Below, in pieces: positions 19,391 to 28,440 of a stretch of DNA of 64,000 nt (position 1 is its first letter; every line of letters starts with the position of its first letter). This DNA comes from Kiritimatiellia bacterium (GTDB lineage: Bacteria; Verrucomicrobiota; Kiritimatiellia; RFP12; UBA1067). Both the position numbers and the translations under genes were made by a program. The stretch is taken from assembly GCA_027858965.1 (NCBI GenBank), contig JAQIBS010000144.1, positions 1 through 64,000 of the forward strand, in the 5' to 3' direction. The notes under the pieces were generated by a model, which searched no databases, was not told the DNA's origin, and was given only the letters and a program-made list of their open reading frames with translations.

Positions 19391-19430
19391 TGAAAAAGGC
19401 TGCCAGCGAAATGCGGGCAGCCTTTCAAAA
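19391..19430 (-). terminator. intrinsic terminator of the discoidin-like gene
   Basis: A 10-bp stem AAAGGCTGCC (19395-19404) pairs with GGCAGCCTTT (19416-19425). On the minus strand it is followed by a T-run. It lies about 60 bases past the stop at 19484. Two more small hairpins (around 19443-19459 and 19468-19487) lie between, the last spanning the stop codon. Confidence 0.7.
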
Positions 19431-19483
19431 TGAGCTCTATTCACAACGCGTGAAACGCGTTTATATAAAAAAGCGCAGCTTTT

Positions 19484-20146
19484 TTATTTACCGTAGATTT
19501 CAATCTCGGTGTAATGGTTCATTTCATTAGAGGTATTGCCACGGCTATAGAAGCGGACATACTGACCTTTAACACCTTTAACAGCGAAAGGACGACCGAA
19601 ATGAGTTTCGACATACTCTTTCTCTTTACCCTTGCCCAGCTTAGCTGAATCATCGTGGTCATTGTTGAAAACAGTGACAACTCCATCAATGAAATCAGGG
19701 TCGTTAGAGACCTGGCAGATAACATCGCGATAAACACGAGCTTCACCATGGTAGTGCCATACACAGGCAGCATAAATCTCTTTGGCAGCTCCAAGGTCAA
19801 CCTGCACCCACTGTACGCCAGGACCAATTTCTACATATGTTGCGGCATCATGCTCTTTATCACCGTCAGTGATATAATCGAGCTCACCGATGATAGGCTC
19901 CATATCGCTGGATGTAACTTTGCAATCCAGTGATACGACTTTAGTTCCAGCTGGAACACTGAGAGGCGCACGAGGTTTGCCACGGCGAGGACGCTCCAGG
20001 TTAGGAGAGCGGATATCCTTAGGAGTTCCAGTAAACTGAGGTTTAGGCAATTCAATTTTAAGAGTTACCTTAGCTGCATCAGCTGCATTTCCAATGGCAG
20101 CAGCACAGATTACAGCTGTGATCGTCATTAATGTATTAAGTTTCAT
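19484..20146 (-). CDS. secreted protein with discoidin-like (F5/8 type C) fold
   Basis: The 220-residue protein starts with a clear signal peptide (MKLNTLMTITAVICAAAIGNA), so it is exported. The mature part resembles a discoidin or galactose-binding jelly roll: YVEIGPGVQWVQVDLGAAKEIYAACVWHY... with a terminal ...GQYVRFYSRG...HYTEIEIYGK, typical of carbohydrate- or surface-binding modules. No catalytic residues are evident. AGGAAA precedes the ATG. It is a single gene with its own terminator, and its partner or ligand is unknown. Confidence 0.65.
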   Translation of the reverse strand: MKLNTLMTITAVICAAAIGNAADAAKVTLKIELPKPQFTGTPKDIRSPNLERPRRGKPRAPLSVPAGTKVVSLDCKVTSSDMEPIIGELDYITDGDKEHDAATYVEIGPGVQWVQVDLGAAKEIYAACVWHYHGEARVYRDVICQVSNDPDFIDGVVTVFNNDHDDSAKLGKGKEKEYVETHFGRPFAVKGVKGQYVRFYSRGNTSNEMNHYTEIEIYGK

Positions 20147-20343
20147 AGTTGTTTCCTTTCTTTGCCTCGTGTTAAGGCTATCGATTAATGTTACAAGTTT
20201 ATTCTCTAATTATTCAGATTGTTGTGAGCGTCCCTAACATCCGCCCTTTTATTCGGTAGCGTTATGGGCCTGATAAGCCCTATGTGCCTTATATGTGAAT
20301 ATCCTATGCAGAATTCAAATAACCTGCATCCAATATCCGACTG

Positions 20344-21288
20344 TTACTTCAGCGGGAACTCCCCACAAATTCTTACAGGTTTTCTAAGCTTATCCATCCA
20401 TTCAGCCTGATCTCTAATCGCCATCACACCGCTACCGGGGATTGCGGCACAAGCCGACTGAATCTCCTTCCAGCTCATTCCAAGAGCTGCAGTTGAAAGC
20501 GCATCCGAAAGCGCGGCTGTGGGTGCGTACGACCATGTGGCCGCATGCTGCGCGGCTGCTACGCCATGCCTTGCATCAACAATATGCGCACCCTTCACTT
20601 CAAAACCAGAGCCACTTATAGCCCCCTTGCACAAGCGAACCGCATCAAGTCCGGCGCGCTCCTGCCAGTCGCCTCCCACAGCAACCGGCCACCCACTCCC
20701 ATCATCCATGGAACCATGCGCCATTACAGTGCTTGTTCCAGCGTGAACCAGAAAGTTATCAAACTCCCAATCTTCAATCAACATCTGTCTAGCAACATCA
20801 AGGACATATCCTTTGCCTATTGCTCCAAAATCCAATCTCAGTGGCAGTTCACCTCCAGCGCGGTCAGGAGTGACCGAAACCATAAAATTATCTTTGTCAA
20901 TAATCAACCGGTTCATTCCACAGGCATTCAATGCAGTAGAACGTTCATCCTCTGTCAGCGCCGGCCATCGATTCTTCACATCCCGCAAAGCATCCATGAC
21001 ACTGCCAACAGTCACATCAAAAGCACCCTTGGTGGCCGCGCAAACTTCGGTTGCGGTCAGCAGCACATCCATGGTCTCAGGAGAGACCGAACATGTCTCT
21101 CCTGGTTTGAGGCCACTTATCATGGCAACATCGCTGACCTCTAAAAAGCGACTGAACACATCTTCAAGTCTATCAATCTTATCGAACACCGCATAGGCGG
21201 CACTCTTTGCCATCGCTGCATCATCACAGGCAATCATCACCTCAAAATAAGTGGTCATCGCCTCATGTTCATATTTGCGAGTTTTCAT
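20344..21288 (-). CDS. apbE: FAD:protein FMN transferase (ApbE family)
   Basis: This enzyme covalently attaches FMN from FAD to a threonine or serine of exported redox proteins. The sequence has the family features LDFGAIGKGYVLD, a core around LVHAGTSTVMAHGS, and a C-terminal AALSDALSTAALGMS metal and flavin region. I place the start at 21288 (MKTRKYEHEAM). An in-frame codon at 21300 is possible. No obvious lipobox is visible, so the cellular side is unclear. It lies directly downstream of the multiheme cytochrome on the same strand and is probably co-transcribed. That fits a membrane electron-transfer role, although no FMN-binding-domain target is encoded in this window. Confidence 0.88.
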   Translation of the reverse strand: MKTRKYEHEAMTTYFEVMIACDDAAMAKSAAYAVFDKIDRLEDVFSRFLEVSDVAMISGLKPGETCSVSPETMDVLLTATEVCAATKGAFDVTVGSVMDALRDVKNRWPALTEDERSTALNACGMNRLIIDKDNFMVSVTPDRAGGELPLRLDFGAIGKGYVLDVARQMLIEDWEFDNFLVHAGTSTVMAHGSMDDGSGWPVAVGGDWQERAGLDAVRLCKGAISGSGFEVKGAHIVDARHGVAAAQHAATWSYAPTAALSDALSTAALGMSWKEIQSACAAIPGSGVMAIRDQAEWMDKLRKPVRICGEFPLK

Positions 21289-21300
21289 AAGGTTGCACAT

Positions 21301-21352
21301 TGGGGGCGACTCAGGTGTCGATAGCGAAGGGCGACACAGGTGTCCGCCCCTA
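21301..21352. repeat. REP-like double hairpin overlapping the cytochrome stop codon
   Basis: The minus strand reads TAGGGGCGGACACCTG... starting with the TAG stop of the cytochrome gene, then two small hairpins (GGCG-ACAC/GTGT-CGCC type and CGAC/GTCG) and a closing CGCCCCC. It fills the gap between the cytochrome gene and apbE. A related GC-rich piece is at about 7912-7931. Confidence 0.6.
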
Positions 21353-24076
21353 CTTCTTCCCGCATACCAGGGTAATCACACCCATGGTCAGGAAGCAGAT
21401 GGTGGAATAACGATGGGCCTGAAGCAGCACATCCTGCCATCCTGAGCCAAAAATTGTCATCATCGGAGCAACGGCAGTAAAAATCACTATAACACCAAGA
21501 GTCACAAGTATCATCCAGAGCCAGCTTTTGCGGGAATTAACAATACGAGCAGCGCCACGTGTCCAGATCAAACTCAGCAGACATACAGCAAACAATCCAC
21601 CTGCCATAATATGCATGATAAGCAGATAGCCACTCATCAGATGGAAGAACCAGCCACCCAATCCGGAAACACAGAGATAGGCACTTGCCGCCAGAATCCC
21701 AAGATAGGAAAGGTTATCAACCTTAGCCATAAGCTTCTCTTTAGGAGAACCTTCCTGCAAGCCACCCAGCGCCAGCAAGGCCGGAATACCAGCAGCCGCA
21801 AAGGCAACGGCAATCAATGAGAGCAGTGCAAAAACAATCCAGAGGAAAATCTTCAACACAGGACGAACCGTAAAGGTCAGGCCAAACAATTTGTGATAGC
21901 TGTTACTCAGACCCATATAGGAAATCTGACTTTGCACCATCTTGTTGGCAGTCAACATTGGGCCCGTTGATTTAACATCAGTAAAGAAAAAATCGGATCC
22001 AGCTGTATGACAGTCAGCGCATTTGATTGGTTTTGCACCGCGAGCCATCCGTGCAGGTCGCACATCATGGCCAATAGCCCAGCTGACCGGCGCGGCAGCA
22101 TCATCCTCAGAAGCAACGAGCGTACCATCAGAATCAAGATTCCAGAGCTTACCATGTGCAATATAGACAGGGTTGACCTGCCCTGCATCGGTCAGCTTTT
22201 TCAGCCCAGCTGCAACCATGCTCTCAGTAAGAGAACACTCGGAATCACCCAGCTCTTTAACATTTGCTACAATATAATCAGTTATCAGAGCCGTGAAATT
22301 CTGATGGTCATAAAATCCTATTATTTTAGTTGCAACTCCTGCAGGTGCGTTAGTGCTGATAACAGCCTCATCCGGTCCACCGCGATAATAAATCTTATCT
22401 CCGATAACAACTGCACCATATCTGTTTTCAGCCAGCGGACTTGCATCCAGAGTCTGCAACAGATTACCGAACTTGACCTGATTATCTGCGTGCATTTCAT
22501 ACTGAGCATCACTCATTTTTTCTGTATCAGCGACTGGATCATACTCGGGAATGACAGCAATGTTATTGGTTCCTTCTACAAGATAAACAAGAGATACGCC
22601 TTTTAATGAGTCATCCTTTTCAACAGGAACAGCAACATAATCGGCATTGGCCGCATAACACAGTCCATCAATTGCCAGTGCCGGATCACCGGGGTGATTA
22701 GCATCGGTTGCTAAGGTTTGAAGAAGAGCGCCAACCTGTTCACGAACACTGAGTTCTTCAGAGCAAAGCTCATTAACCAGCTCCGGTTTAATAGGAGCTA
22801 CTTTGCCATCGGCATCGCATGTTCCCCAGAAAGCGGGCCAGCTCATACGGCGAGGTTCAATTTTTCCGGCGTCATTCTTAACAAAGACCGGTTCCAGGAT
22901 AAACGGAGCAGGTGTTACCCAAATGGCACGGCCATAAACACCCATACGATTAGCTTTGGAAGTACGCACCTGTGCAATCTGACCATCAGTGGTTACACCG
23001 GAGTGACAGACTGTGCAGTTAAGTTTTTCAAAATGAACCAGCGGAATACCGATATGTTTAGGAGCCGGGGCGCCGAAGCGACCAGCTTTAGTTTCGTCTG
23101 TGCCATTATGACAGCCAACGCAGCTGGCAGTTGAACCGCCTTCGCCCATACAAGCTGATTTCTCGCCCTCATAACCACGGACAATGTCATGCTTGAGTCC
23201 ATTGCTGTGACAGTCAGTACAGGCCATGCCGGCACGCAGATGAACATCACCATCAATATCTTCATGGTCCATACCTGCTTGAGATACGGAGTGGCAGTTC
23301 AGACAGTTCTCATTGCGGGGAGCGCCGACATCCAGAACCGTGCGGCTCTTGAAATCAAACTTGCGCATATCATATTTAATATGAGGAGGAACACGGTAGA
23401 CCTTGTCATCCTTACCCAAACCTTTGAGTGCATCCCAGTAATCAGGAACACGTGAGCCCATACCGCCGACATAACCGAGTCCCAGAGCACCGGAGGAAGC
23501 CCAGGCAAAGTTCTCGCGTGAAATCAGACGAACATACTCGCTATGATCATAAAGTTTATCACGTGAGTGACAAGCAAAGCAGTTAACTTCAAGTTTACCG
23601 CTAACTTCCCAGCGGGCTTTAGGTCCACCTTCAGCATAGATATCTGCAGGTTCAGCCAGATCTCCACCAGGCATATGCCGTCCAAAAGCGTAGGTCCACT
23701 CCCAGTTGGTCATGTCAAGATCAGCGGGTTTATAAACACCCTTCCAGCTACGCATACTCATAGGAATTTGCGAACCGGTATTTTTATCGATCAAAAACCA
23801 TGGTTCAGAGGCACGCCCCGGACAGCTGTTAGTGCTGGAGCTGTTGAAATGCCAACCGCTGGCGATTGTCTCATAGTCATGACACTGACCGCAGGTTTTA
23901 CGTGTGCTGACAGGCAGCGCACCCGAACTGGCCGGATCAATTTTATCGCCAAATTCATCCCGCAATGCCAGTTTATGTACCGGAGTATTGCGTCCTCCAT
24001 CCCAATGGGAGGGAACCACACCAAATGCAGCCGTTGTTACGACCAGCGCCAGTGCTGTAATGTAAACTTTCTTCAT
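21350..24076 (-). CDS. membrane-anchored heptaheme cytochrome c with C-terminal cytochrome b-like domain
   Basis: The 908-residue protein has a signal peptide (about 1-20) and seven CxxCH heme-binding motifs. CGQCH (62-66), CFACH (166-170), CLNCH (258-262), CTDCH (286-290), CVGCH (319-323) and CTVCH (354-358) are in the first half, and CADCH lies near residue 695. The C-terminal 170 residues form about five membrane helices with histidines in or near them (FFHLMSG, IMHIMAGG, AHRYSTI), like a diheme b-type quinol-reacting domain. I infer transfer of electrons between the quinone pool and periplasmic partners. The true partner is unknown. apbE follows at once. The stop codon lies in a repeat. 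Confidence 0.85.
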   Translation of the reverse strand: MKKVYITALALVVTTAAFGVVPSHWDGGRNTPVHKLALRDEFGDKIDPASSGALPVSTRKTCGQCHDYETIASGWHFNSSSTNSCPGRASEPWFLIDKNTGSQIPMSMRSWKGVYKPADLDMTNWEWTYAFGRHMPGGDLAEPADIYAEGGPKARWEVSGKLEVNCFACHSRDKLYDHSEYVRLISRENFAWASSGALGLGYVGGMGSRVPDYWDALKGLGKDDKVYRVPPHIKYDMRKFDFKSRTVLDVGAPRNENCLNCHSVSQAGMDHEDIDGDVHLRAGMACTDCHSNGLKHDIVRGYEGEKSACMGEGGSTASCVGCHNGTDETKAGRFGAPAPKHIGIPLVHFEKLNCTVCHSGVTTDGQIAQVRTSKANRMGVYGRAIWVTPAPFILEPVFVKNDAGKIEPRRMSWPAFWGTCDADGKVAPIKPELVNELCSEELSVREQVGALLQTLATDANHPGDPALAIDGLCYAANADYVAVPVEKDDSLKGVSLVYLVEGTNNIAVIPEYDPVADTEKMSDAQYEMHADNQVKFGNLLQTLDASPLAENRYGAVVIGDKIYYRGGPDEAVISTNAPAGVATKIIGFYDHQNFTALITDYIVANVKELGDSECSLTESMVAAGLKKLTDAGQVNPVYIAHGKLWNLDSDGTLVASEDDAAAPVSWAIGHDVRPARMARGAKPIKCADCHTAGSDFFFTDVKSTGPMLTANKMVQSQISYMGLSNSYHKLFGLTFTVRPVLKIFLWIVFALLSLIAVAFAAAGIPALLALGGLQEGSPKEKLMAKVDNLSYLGILAASAYLCVSGLGGWFFHLMSGYLLIMHIMAGGLFAVCLLSLIWTRGAARIVNSRKSWLWMILVTLGVIVIFTAVAPMMTIFGSGWQDVLLQAHRYSTICFLTMGVITLVCGKK

Positions 24077-24130
24077 TATTAAGGTCCTTTTCTCTATTGC
24101 TCAAATCAATTCACAGGAAGACATTCAACA

Positions 24131-25483
24131 TTAAACGCGAAAATCTTCAGGTTTAAAGAAAATGGTCTTACCCGCGGCAACAGATTGATTTGCAGCGAGA
24201 ACAGCCACAGCCGACTCATAAGCAATATCTACCGGGCAGCTCAGCGGCGTGCCCTTACGGACAGCACTGAAGAAATTCTCCAGATGAGGCATATGAGCAG
24301 GTTTCAACAGGTCGACAGGCAGCGGATTTCCGGTTGCCTCGGGGGTTACACGTGAGTCAACAACCACATTGGTTGTCACAGCGGCTTTCACTGTTTTCTT
24401 AACAGGCAGCATCAGCCCCTTATCAATAAATTTATTCCAATCAGCCAGATCCCAGCCGCCCTCGCGCACATCACGCTGGACAGCATTACCCTTGGCCTTA
24501 ATCTCGGAAATAGTCAAAGATCCATTCTCCCCCATGAACTGCTCATAGAATCCACCGCGGCTGGAAGTTGTCAGCACCTGATAGTAAGCGCGGTTAATCA
24601 GCCCCTCTTTAGTTTTGAACTCATAGAGGGCCATTACATTGTCGTTCATCTGACGGTTGAAATAATCGTTTCCGCCAATAGCTGTTACCGAGACAGGAAC
24701 GCAGTCCCAGGCCCAGAAGAAGAGGTCGATCTGATGGGAACCAAGGTCAACCATCGGGCCACCGCCGTATTTTGAGAACCAGCGCCAGTTGAGGAACTGT
24801 TCCATATTCTCATAACCGTACTTCTGCAATGTTGCAGTCGGGATATTCAGACGGTCACGCACTGTAGTCAAAGGGGCAACGGAACGATTCCACTGACCGT
24901 ATGCATGTGTTACACGGCCAAGAACATTGTTCTTTTTAATAACATTTTCGATAGCATGAACATAACGGGGATTTGAACGACGCTGATGACCGATCTGCAG
25001 GAGCTTGCCGGTTTTGCGCTGACACAGAACCATCTGACGAGCTTTCTCCAGACGGTTGGACATCTCTTTCTCACAATAAACATCTTTACCGGCTTCGAGG
25101 CAGGCGCAGGTAATCTCAGCATGCATCCAGTCAGGAGTGGCTACAATCACACATTCGATATTCTTATCTTCAGCAGCCAGCATCTCACGATAGTCTTCAT
25201 AAACATTAACATCGTGGCCCAATGAACGCAGACGACCCTTAGCCATCTTACGACGATATTCCCAGATATCACAAACAGCCTTGAAACGCACACCGGGAAT
25301 CTTCATTGCGGCATCGGTCAGAATTGCACCCTCTGCTCCATAACCCACAACGGCCACATTTACATCATCATCCTTAGGGCCAATAGTCTCAGCAACCTTT
25401 CCAAGCACGTTAAAAGCCGGCAAAAGCGACGCAGCCGCTGCCGATGATTTGATGAAGTTTCTACGGTTGAATTTGATATCCAT
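24131..25483 (-). CDS. Tat-exported Gfo/Idh/MocA-family oxidoreductase
   Basis: This is a probable NAD(P)-dependent sugar or polyol dehydrogenase exported folded. The start at 25483 (AGGAG seven bases upstream) gives MDIKFNRRNFIKSSAAAA, a twin-arginine signal. Upstream in-frame ATGs are ignored. The Rossmann fold reads VAVVGYGAEGAILTDAAM, and the catalytic region is EKEMSNRLEKARQ (EKP-like motif with Met for Pro) and DLGSHQIDLFFWA. The length of 450 residues is normal for secreted members, which are very abundant in PVC bacteria. It precedes the cytochrome gene on the same strand by about 55 bases, so co-transcription is possible. The substrate is unknown. Confidence 0.88.
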   Translation of the reverse strand: MDIKFNRRNFIKSSAAAASLLPAFNVLGKVAETIGPKDDDVNVAVVGYGAEGAILTDAAMKIPGVRFKAVCDIWEYRRKMAKGRLRSLGHDVNVYEDYREMLAAEDKNIECVIVATPDWMHAEITCACLEAGKDVYCEKEMSNRLEKARQMVLCQRKTGKLLQIGHQRRSNPRYVHAIENVIKKNNVLGRVTHAYGQWNRSVAPLTTVRDRLNIPTATLQKYGYENMEQFLNWRWFSKYGGGPMVDLGSHQIDLFFWAWDCVPVSVTAIGGNDYFNRQMNDNVMALYEFKTKEGLINRAYYQVLTTSSRGGFYEQFMGENGSLTISEIKAKGNAVQRDVREGGWDLADWNKFIDKGLMLPVKKTVKAAVTTNVVVDSRVTPEATGNPLPVDLLKPAHMPHLENFFSAVRKGTPLSCPVDIAYESAVAVLAANQSVAAGKTIFFKPEDFRV

Positions 25484-25766
25484 TTTTTGCTCCTGATTGT
25501 TAGTCCAGCTCATCCACACGCTCGTCATGAGGCTTGCCAGTTCATGCACTGTTAAATTGTTTCGTTAAAAGATCCCCTTTAAAAACAGCCTTCTTTAACG
25601 AAGCCAAGGACTTTTTTTACAGCTCTAAAAAAGAGTCGACCCATTCATAATTGTCTATATTTAACCACAAACCGCAGTATACGTCATGTCCACCAAACGG
25701 TCTTTTTTTGGAGCGCGTTACTGACGGCAATAATGCCGCCACGCTGTAACTACCGGAACTGCGCAC

Positions 25767-26945
25767 TTAGAGCGCCGCAATCAGACCAGGTATAATTTCG
25801 AAGAGGTCCCCGGTGATGCTAAGATCGGCCACATCAAAGATGGGGGCGTTGGGATCACTGTTAACCGCAATTATCTTATCCGAGGAGCGCATCCCTTCAA
25901 GATGCTGCACGGCACCGGAGATGCCAAAGGCCAGATAAACCTTAGGAGAGACCGTCTTGCCGGTCTGACCAACCTGATGAGCGGCTGATATCCAGCCGGC
26001 ATCAACGCAGGCACGAGATGCGGCAACAACCCCGCCCAGCTTATTTGCCAGCTGAAAAAGAAGCTTAAAATTATCACTTTTTTTGAGTCCCCTGCCACCA
26101 GCCACAATAATATCAACCTCAGCCAAATTAACACTGCTTTGATCGTGAATCGACTTTATAATACGTGTTGCAGGAGATGCAATTTTCAGGGTTTCAACCA
26201 AAACCTTAGCGATGCGCCCGGGCTCCGCCTGCCCCCGCTTAAATACATGAGGGCGCACGGTAGCCATCTGTGGACGATGATTCGGGGTAATAATTTCAGC
26301 CATGATGTTTCCGCCAAAGGCGGGGCGAGTCTGTTGGAGCAGACCGCATTCAGGATCAATTGAGAGGACTGTGCAATCAGCGGTCAGTCCGGTTTGTGCT
26401 TTCACCGCAGTTTTTGCAAAGAAGCCACGACCAACAGCGGTGGCCGCAGCCAGCACTATTTCCGGATTATACCGATGTATCAGCTGCGCCAAAGCATCCG
26501 CATAAACAGAAGATTCATACGCACGCAGAGAGGGCTCATCGGCCAGAATAATCTGATCCGCACCCGCGGCTGACAACGCTACCGCACACTCCGCAATTCC
26601 CTGTCCAAGGACTATCGCTGATAACAGGCACCCCCGAATATCAGCCAGTCTCCGCCCCACGGCCAACAGTTCGAAGGCGGATTCATGCAACTCTCCATCA
26701 TGCTGCTCAGCAAAGACCCACACACCGCTATAATCCTGCAGATCCGCAACAGAAAGCTGCGGTTCCTCATCAAGAGAGATAGCAGAGAATGGACAGCTCT
26801 TAACGCAGGCACCACAGAGGCAGCAAAGTTCCGGGTCAACCACAGCAACGTCCCCTTTCAGAGAAAGGGCAGCAAAGGGGCATACGGCAATACAGCCACC
26901 GCAACCGGTACATTTTTGTGGGTTTATGTTTAGTGGTTGAGTCAT
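25767..26945 (-). CDS. etfA: electron transfer flavoprotein alpha subunit with N-terminal 2x[4Fe-4S] ferredoxin domain
   Basis: With EtfB this forms an FAD-bearing electron carrier, here with an extra ferredoxin arm as in anaerobic or bifurcating ETFs. Residues 12-23 (CTGCGGCIAVCP) and 42-53 (CCLCGACVKSCP) are two complete cluster motifs. The ETF alpha domain follows, with the C-terminal FAD-binding signature FGISGAVQHLEGMRSS...IIAVNSDPNAPIFDVAD. The 392-residue length fits this fusion. etfB lies upstream on the same strand, but an S23-like gene and two repeat arrays are wedged between them. The dehydrogenase partner is not in the window. Confidence 0.93.
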   Translation of the reverse strand: MTQPLNINPQKCTGCGGCIAVCPFAALSLKGDVAVVDPELCCLCGACVKSCPFSAISLDEEPQLSVADLQDYSGVWVFAEQHDGELHESAFELLAVGRRLADIRGCLLSAIVLGQGIAECAVALSAAGADQIILADEPSLRAYESSVYADALAQLIHRYNPEIVLAAATAVGRGFFAKTAVKAQTGLTADCTVLSIDPECGLLQQTRPAFGGNIMAEIITPNHRPQMATVRPHVFKRGQAEPGRIAKVLVETLKIASPATRIIKSIHDQSSVNLAEVDIIVAGGRGLKKSDNFKLLFQLANKLGGVVAASRACVDAGWISAAHQVGQTGKTVSPKVYLAFGISGAVQHLEGMRSSDKIIAVNSDPNAPIFDVADLSITGDLFEIIPGLIAAL

Positions 26946-27012
26946 GAGTAGGACAAGTAGGGGTGTAGGACATAGAGGACGAGTAGGACAAGTACGTGTA
27001 GAACTTGTAGGT
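26946..27012. repeat. GTAGGACAA/GTAGGACGA short tandem array (left arm)
   Basis: Words of about 8-9 bp (GAGTAGGACAA, GTGTAGGACAT, GAGTAGGACAA) start one base after the etfA start codon. The array at 27595-27668 carries the same words in the opposite orientation, so the two flank the S23-like gene as inverted arms. Confidence 0.75.
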
Positions 27013-27022
27013 CCGGTGCTGA

Positions 27023-27580
27023 TTATCTTTTCCTCTTTCGAAAATTGCTTCTGGCATTGTACATGCGTTCGCGCAGACCACCTTCCTGCACAAACTCTTG
27101 TTCCAATTTATGAATCTGACGATTCAACAGATATGTGCATTGGTGTATGAGACAGATCATGATGTTAGCGCAGACATCAGGCGGGCGCGTTTCAAGGAAC
27201 TCTTTATAGGTTTCATAGGATTCATCAGATTCCCGCCCAAGTTTTCGAACAAACAGAGCCTTCTCACTCTCTTTATCCCAAATCTCATAATTGTTTACTC
27301 TTAAGTAATCTTTGTAATCTTCCAACAGCTCTTCAAGGCTCGCTCTAGCCACATTTGTTAACTTGATCTCCGTCTCCTTTGACGTACCAGAGGCCATGCT
27401 GCCCTCAACGATATTCTGTTTACCTGAGCGTGCCGCCTGGACCATTTGATCAACAGTGCGATCCCACTTATTCAAAAACCGCCGACAAAAACAAACACTC
27501 CCATTATATAGAATCACAGCCTTCTTATAGGATAACAGCTCACTATAGCCACCATGCTTCGGAATAAAACCATCTTTCAT
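27023..27580 (-). CDS. four-helix-bundle S23/IVP-like protein
   Basis: The 185-residue basic protein has the pattern of the four-helix-bundle family first known from 23S rRNA intervening sequences and related to the Avd proteins of diversity-generating retroelements. Typical segments are WDRTVDQMVQAARSGKQNIVEGS, SKETEIKLTNVARASLEELLEDYKDYL and a C-terminal extension RLYNLLNRQ-like (LNRQIHKLEQEFVQEGG). No rRNA gene or reverse transcriptase is nearby. Its place between etfB and etfA, bounded on both sides by inverted word arrays, suggests it arrived as an inserted unit. The function of free-standing members is unknown, though they may bind nucleic acid. Confidence 0.8.
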   Translation of the reverse strand: MKDGFIPKHGGYSELLSYKKAVILYNGSVCFCRRFLNKWDRTVDQMVQAARSGKQNIVEGSMASGTSKETEIKLTNVARASLEELLEDYKDYLRVNNYEIWDKESEKALFVRKLGRESDESYETYKEFLETRPPDVCANIMICLIHQCTYLLNRQIHKLEQEFVQEGGLRERMYNARSNFRKRKR

Positions 27581-27594
27581 CAGAAACTCCTATA

Positions 27595-27668
27595 TTCGTC
27601 CTACCTGTCTTAAACCTACTCGTCTCACTCGTCCTATACGTCCTACAAATCCTACTCGTCCTACCACT
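27595..27668. repeat. CGTCCTAC-type short tandem array (right arm) overlapping the etfB stop
   Basis: The words TCGTCCTACCTG, ACTCGTCCTATA, CGTCCTACAAATCC and ACTCGTCCTACC run from the S23-like gene start to the etfB 3' end. The etfB stop TAG (27661-27663 on the minus strand) is part of the first word, TAGGACGAGTAGG. This is the inverse of the array at 26946-27012. Confidence 0.75.
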
Positions 27669-28440
27669 CCAACGCCTTCAAAATTTCATCAATGGCGGCA
27701 GCGGGGTCATTAACAGCATCAATCCGCACTCCACCGCCTCTGGCCTGTGGCGCAAAAATCTCTTTTACGCGGGTGGGAGAACCATCCAGTCCGGTCATGG
27801 CTGGATCGGCAGCGATATTGGTAGCGCTCCAGACAGGAATAACGGCTGCTGACGCATTCATCCAGCCGCTTAATGAGGCAAAGCGAGGAATGGCAGCACC
27901 TTTGGAAACAGTGACCACAACCGGCAAAGTCCCCTCAATAAGATCCACTCCCTCATCCATCATGGTTTCAGCAACAAAGTTTTCTCCATTCAGGGTTACA
28001 GAGGTGGCAAAGGTAACCAGCGGAAGCGCTAAAAACTCCGAGACCCCAGGTCCAACCTGAGCGGTATCTCCATCAATGGCCTGCTTGCCAAAAAGGATCA
28101 GATCGACTTTCGGATTAATCTTTTTAATTGCCTGGGCCAGGGTATAGGAGGTAGCCCAGGTATCAGAGCCAGCAAAAGCATGATCGGAAAGGAGCACCGC
28201 ATCATCAGCACCGCGTGCCAGAGCTTCGCGCAGCACAGCCTCCGCCTGTGGCGGCCCCATTGTAAGAACAGACACACGAGCCCCGCCATGCTCCTTCAAA
28301 TCCAGAGCCAGTTCAAGGGCAAACTCATCAAAGGGGTTCAGTATACTCTCAACACCCTCACGCATAAGGGTATTTGTCTCAGGATTGATGCGGATATTCG
28401 TCGTATCCGGCACCTGCTTTATACAGACGATTATATGCAT
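27661..28440 (-). CDS. etfB: electron transfer flavoprotein beta subunit
   Basis: This is the partner of EtfA. The 259 residues match the family: VCIKQVPDTTNIRINPETNTLMREGVESILNPFDEFALE at the N-terminus, LLFGKQAIDGDTAQVGP (AMP/FAD region) and the signature segment MDEGVDLIEGTLPVVVTVSKG. The start overlaps the end of dus by ten bases, so translation is likely coupled. Its TAG stop falls in a tandem-repeat word. Confidence 0.95.
   Translation of the reverse strand: MHIIVCIKQVPDTTNIRINPETNTLMREGVESILNPFDEFALELALDLKEHGGARVSVLTMGPPQAEAVLREALARGADDAVLLSDHAFAGSDTWATSYTLAQAIKKINPKVDLILFGKQAIDGDTAQVGPGVSEFLALPLVTFATSVTLNGENFVAETMMDEGVDLIEGTLPVVVTVSKGAAIPRFASLSGWMNASAAVIPVWSATNIAADPAMTGLDGSPTRVKEIFAPQARGGGVRIDAVNDPAAAIDEILKALEW

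Noticed and set aside
26612-26848. Small gene inside etfA
   Set aside because: Same-strand alternative frame of the ferredoxin-EtfA coding region, without motifs or ribosome site.
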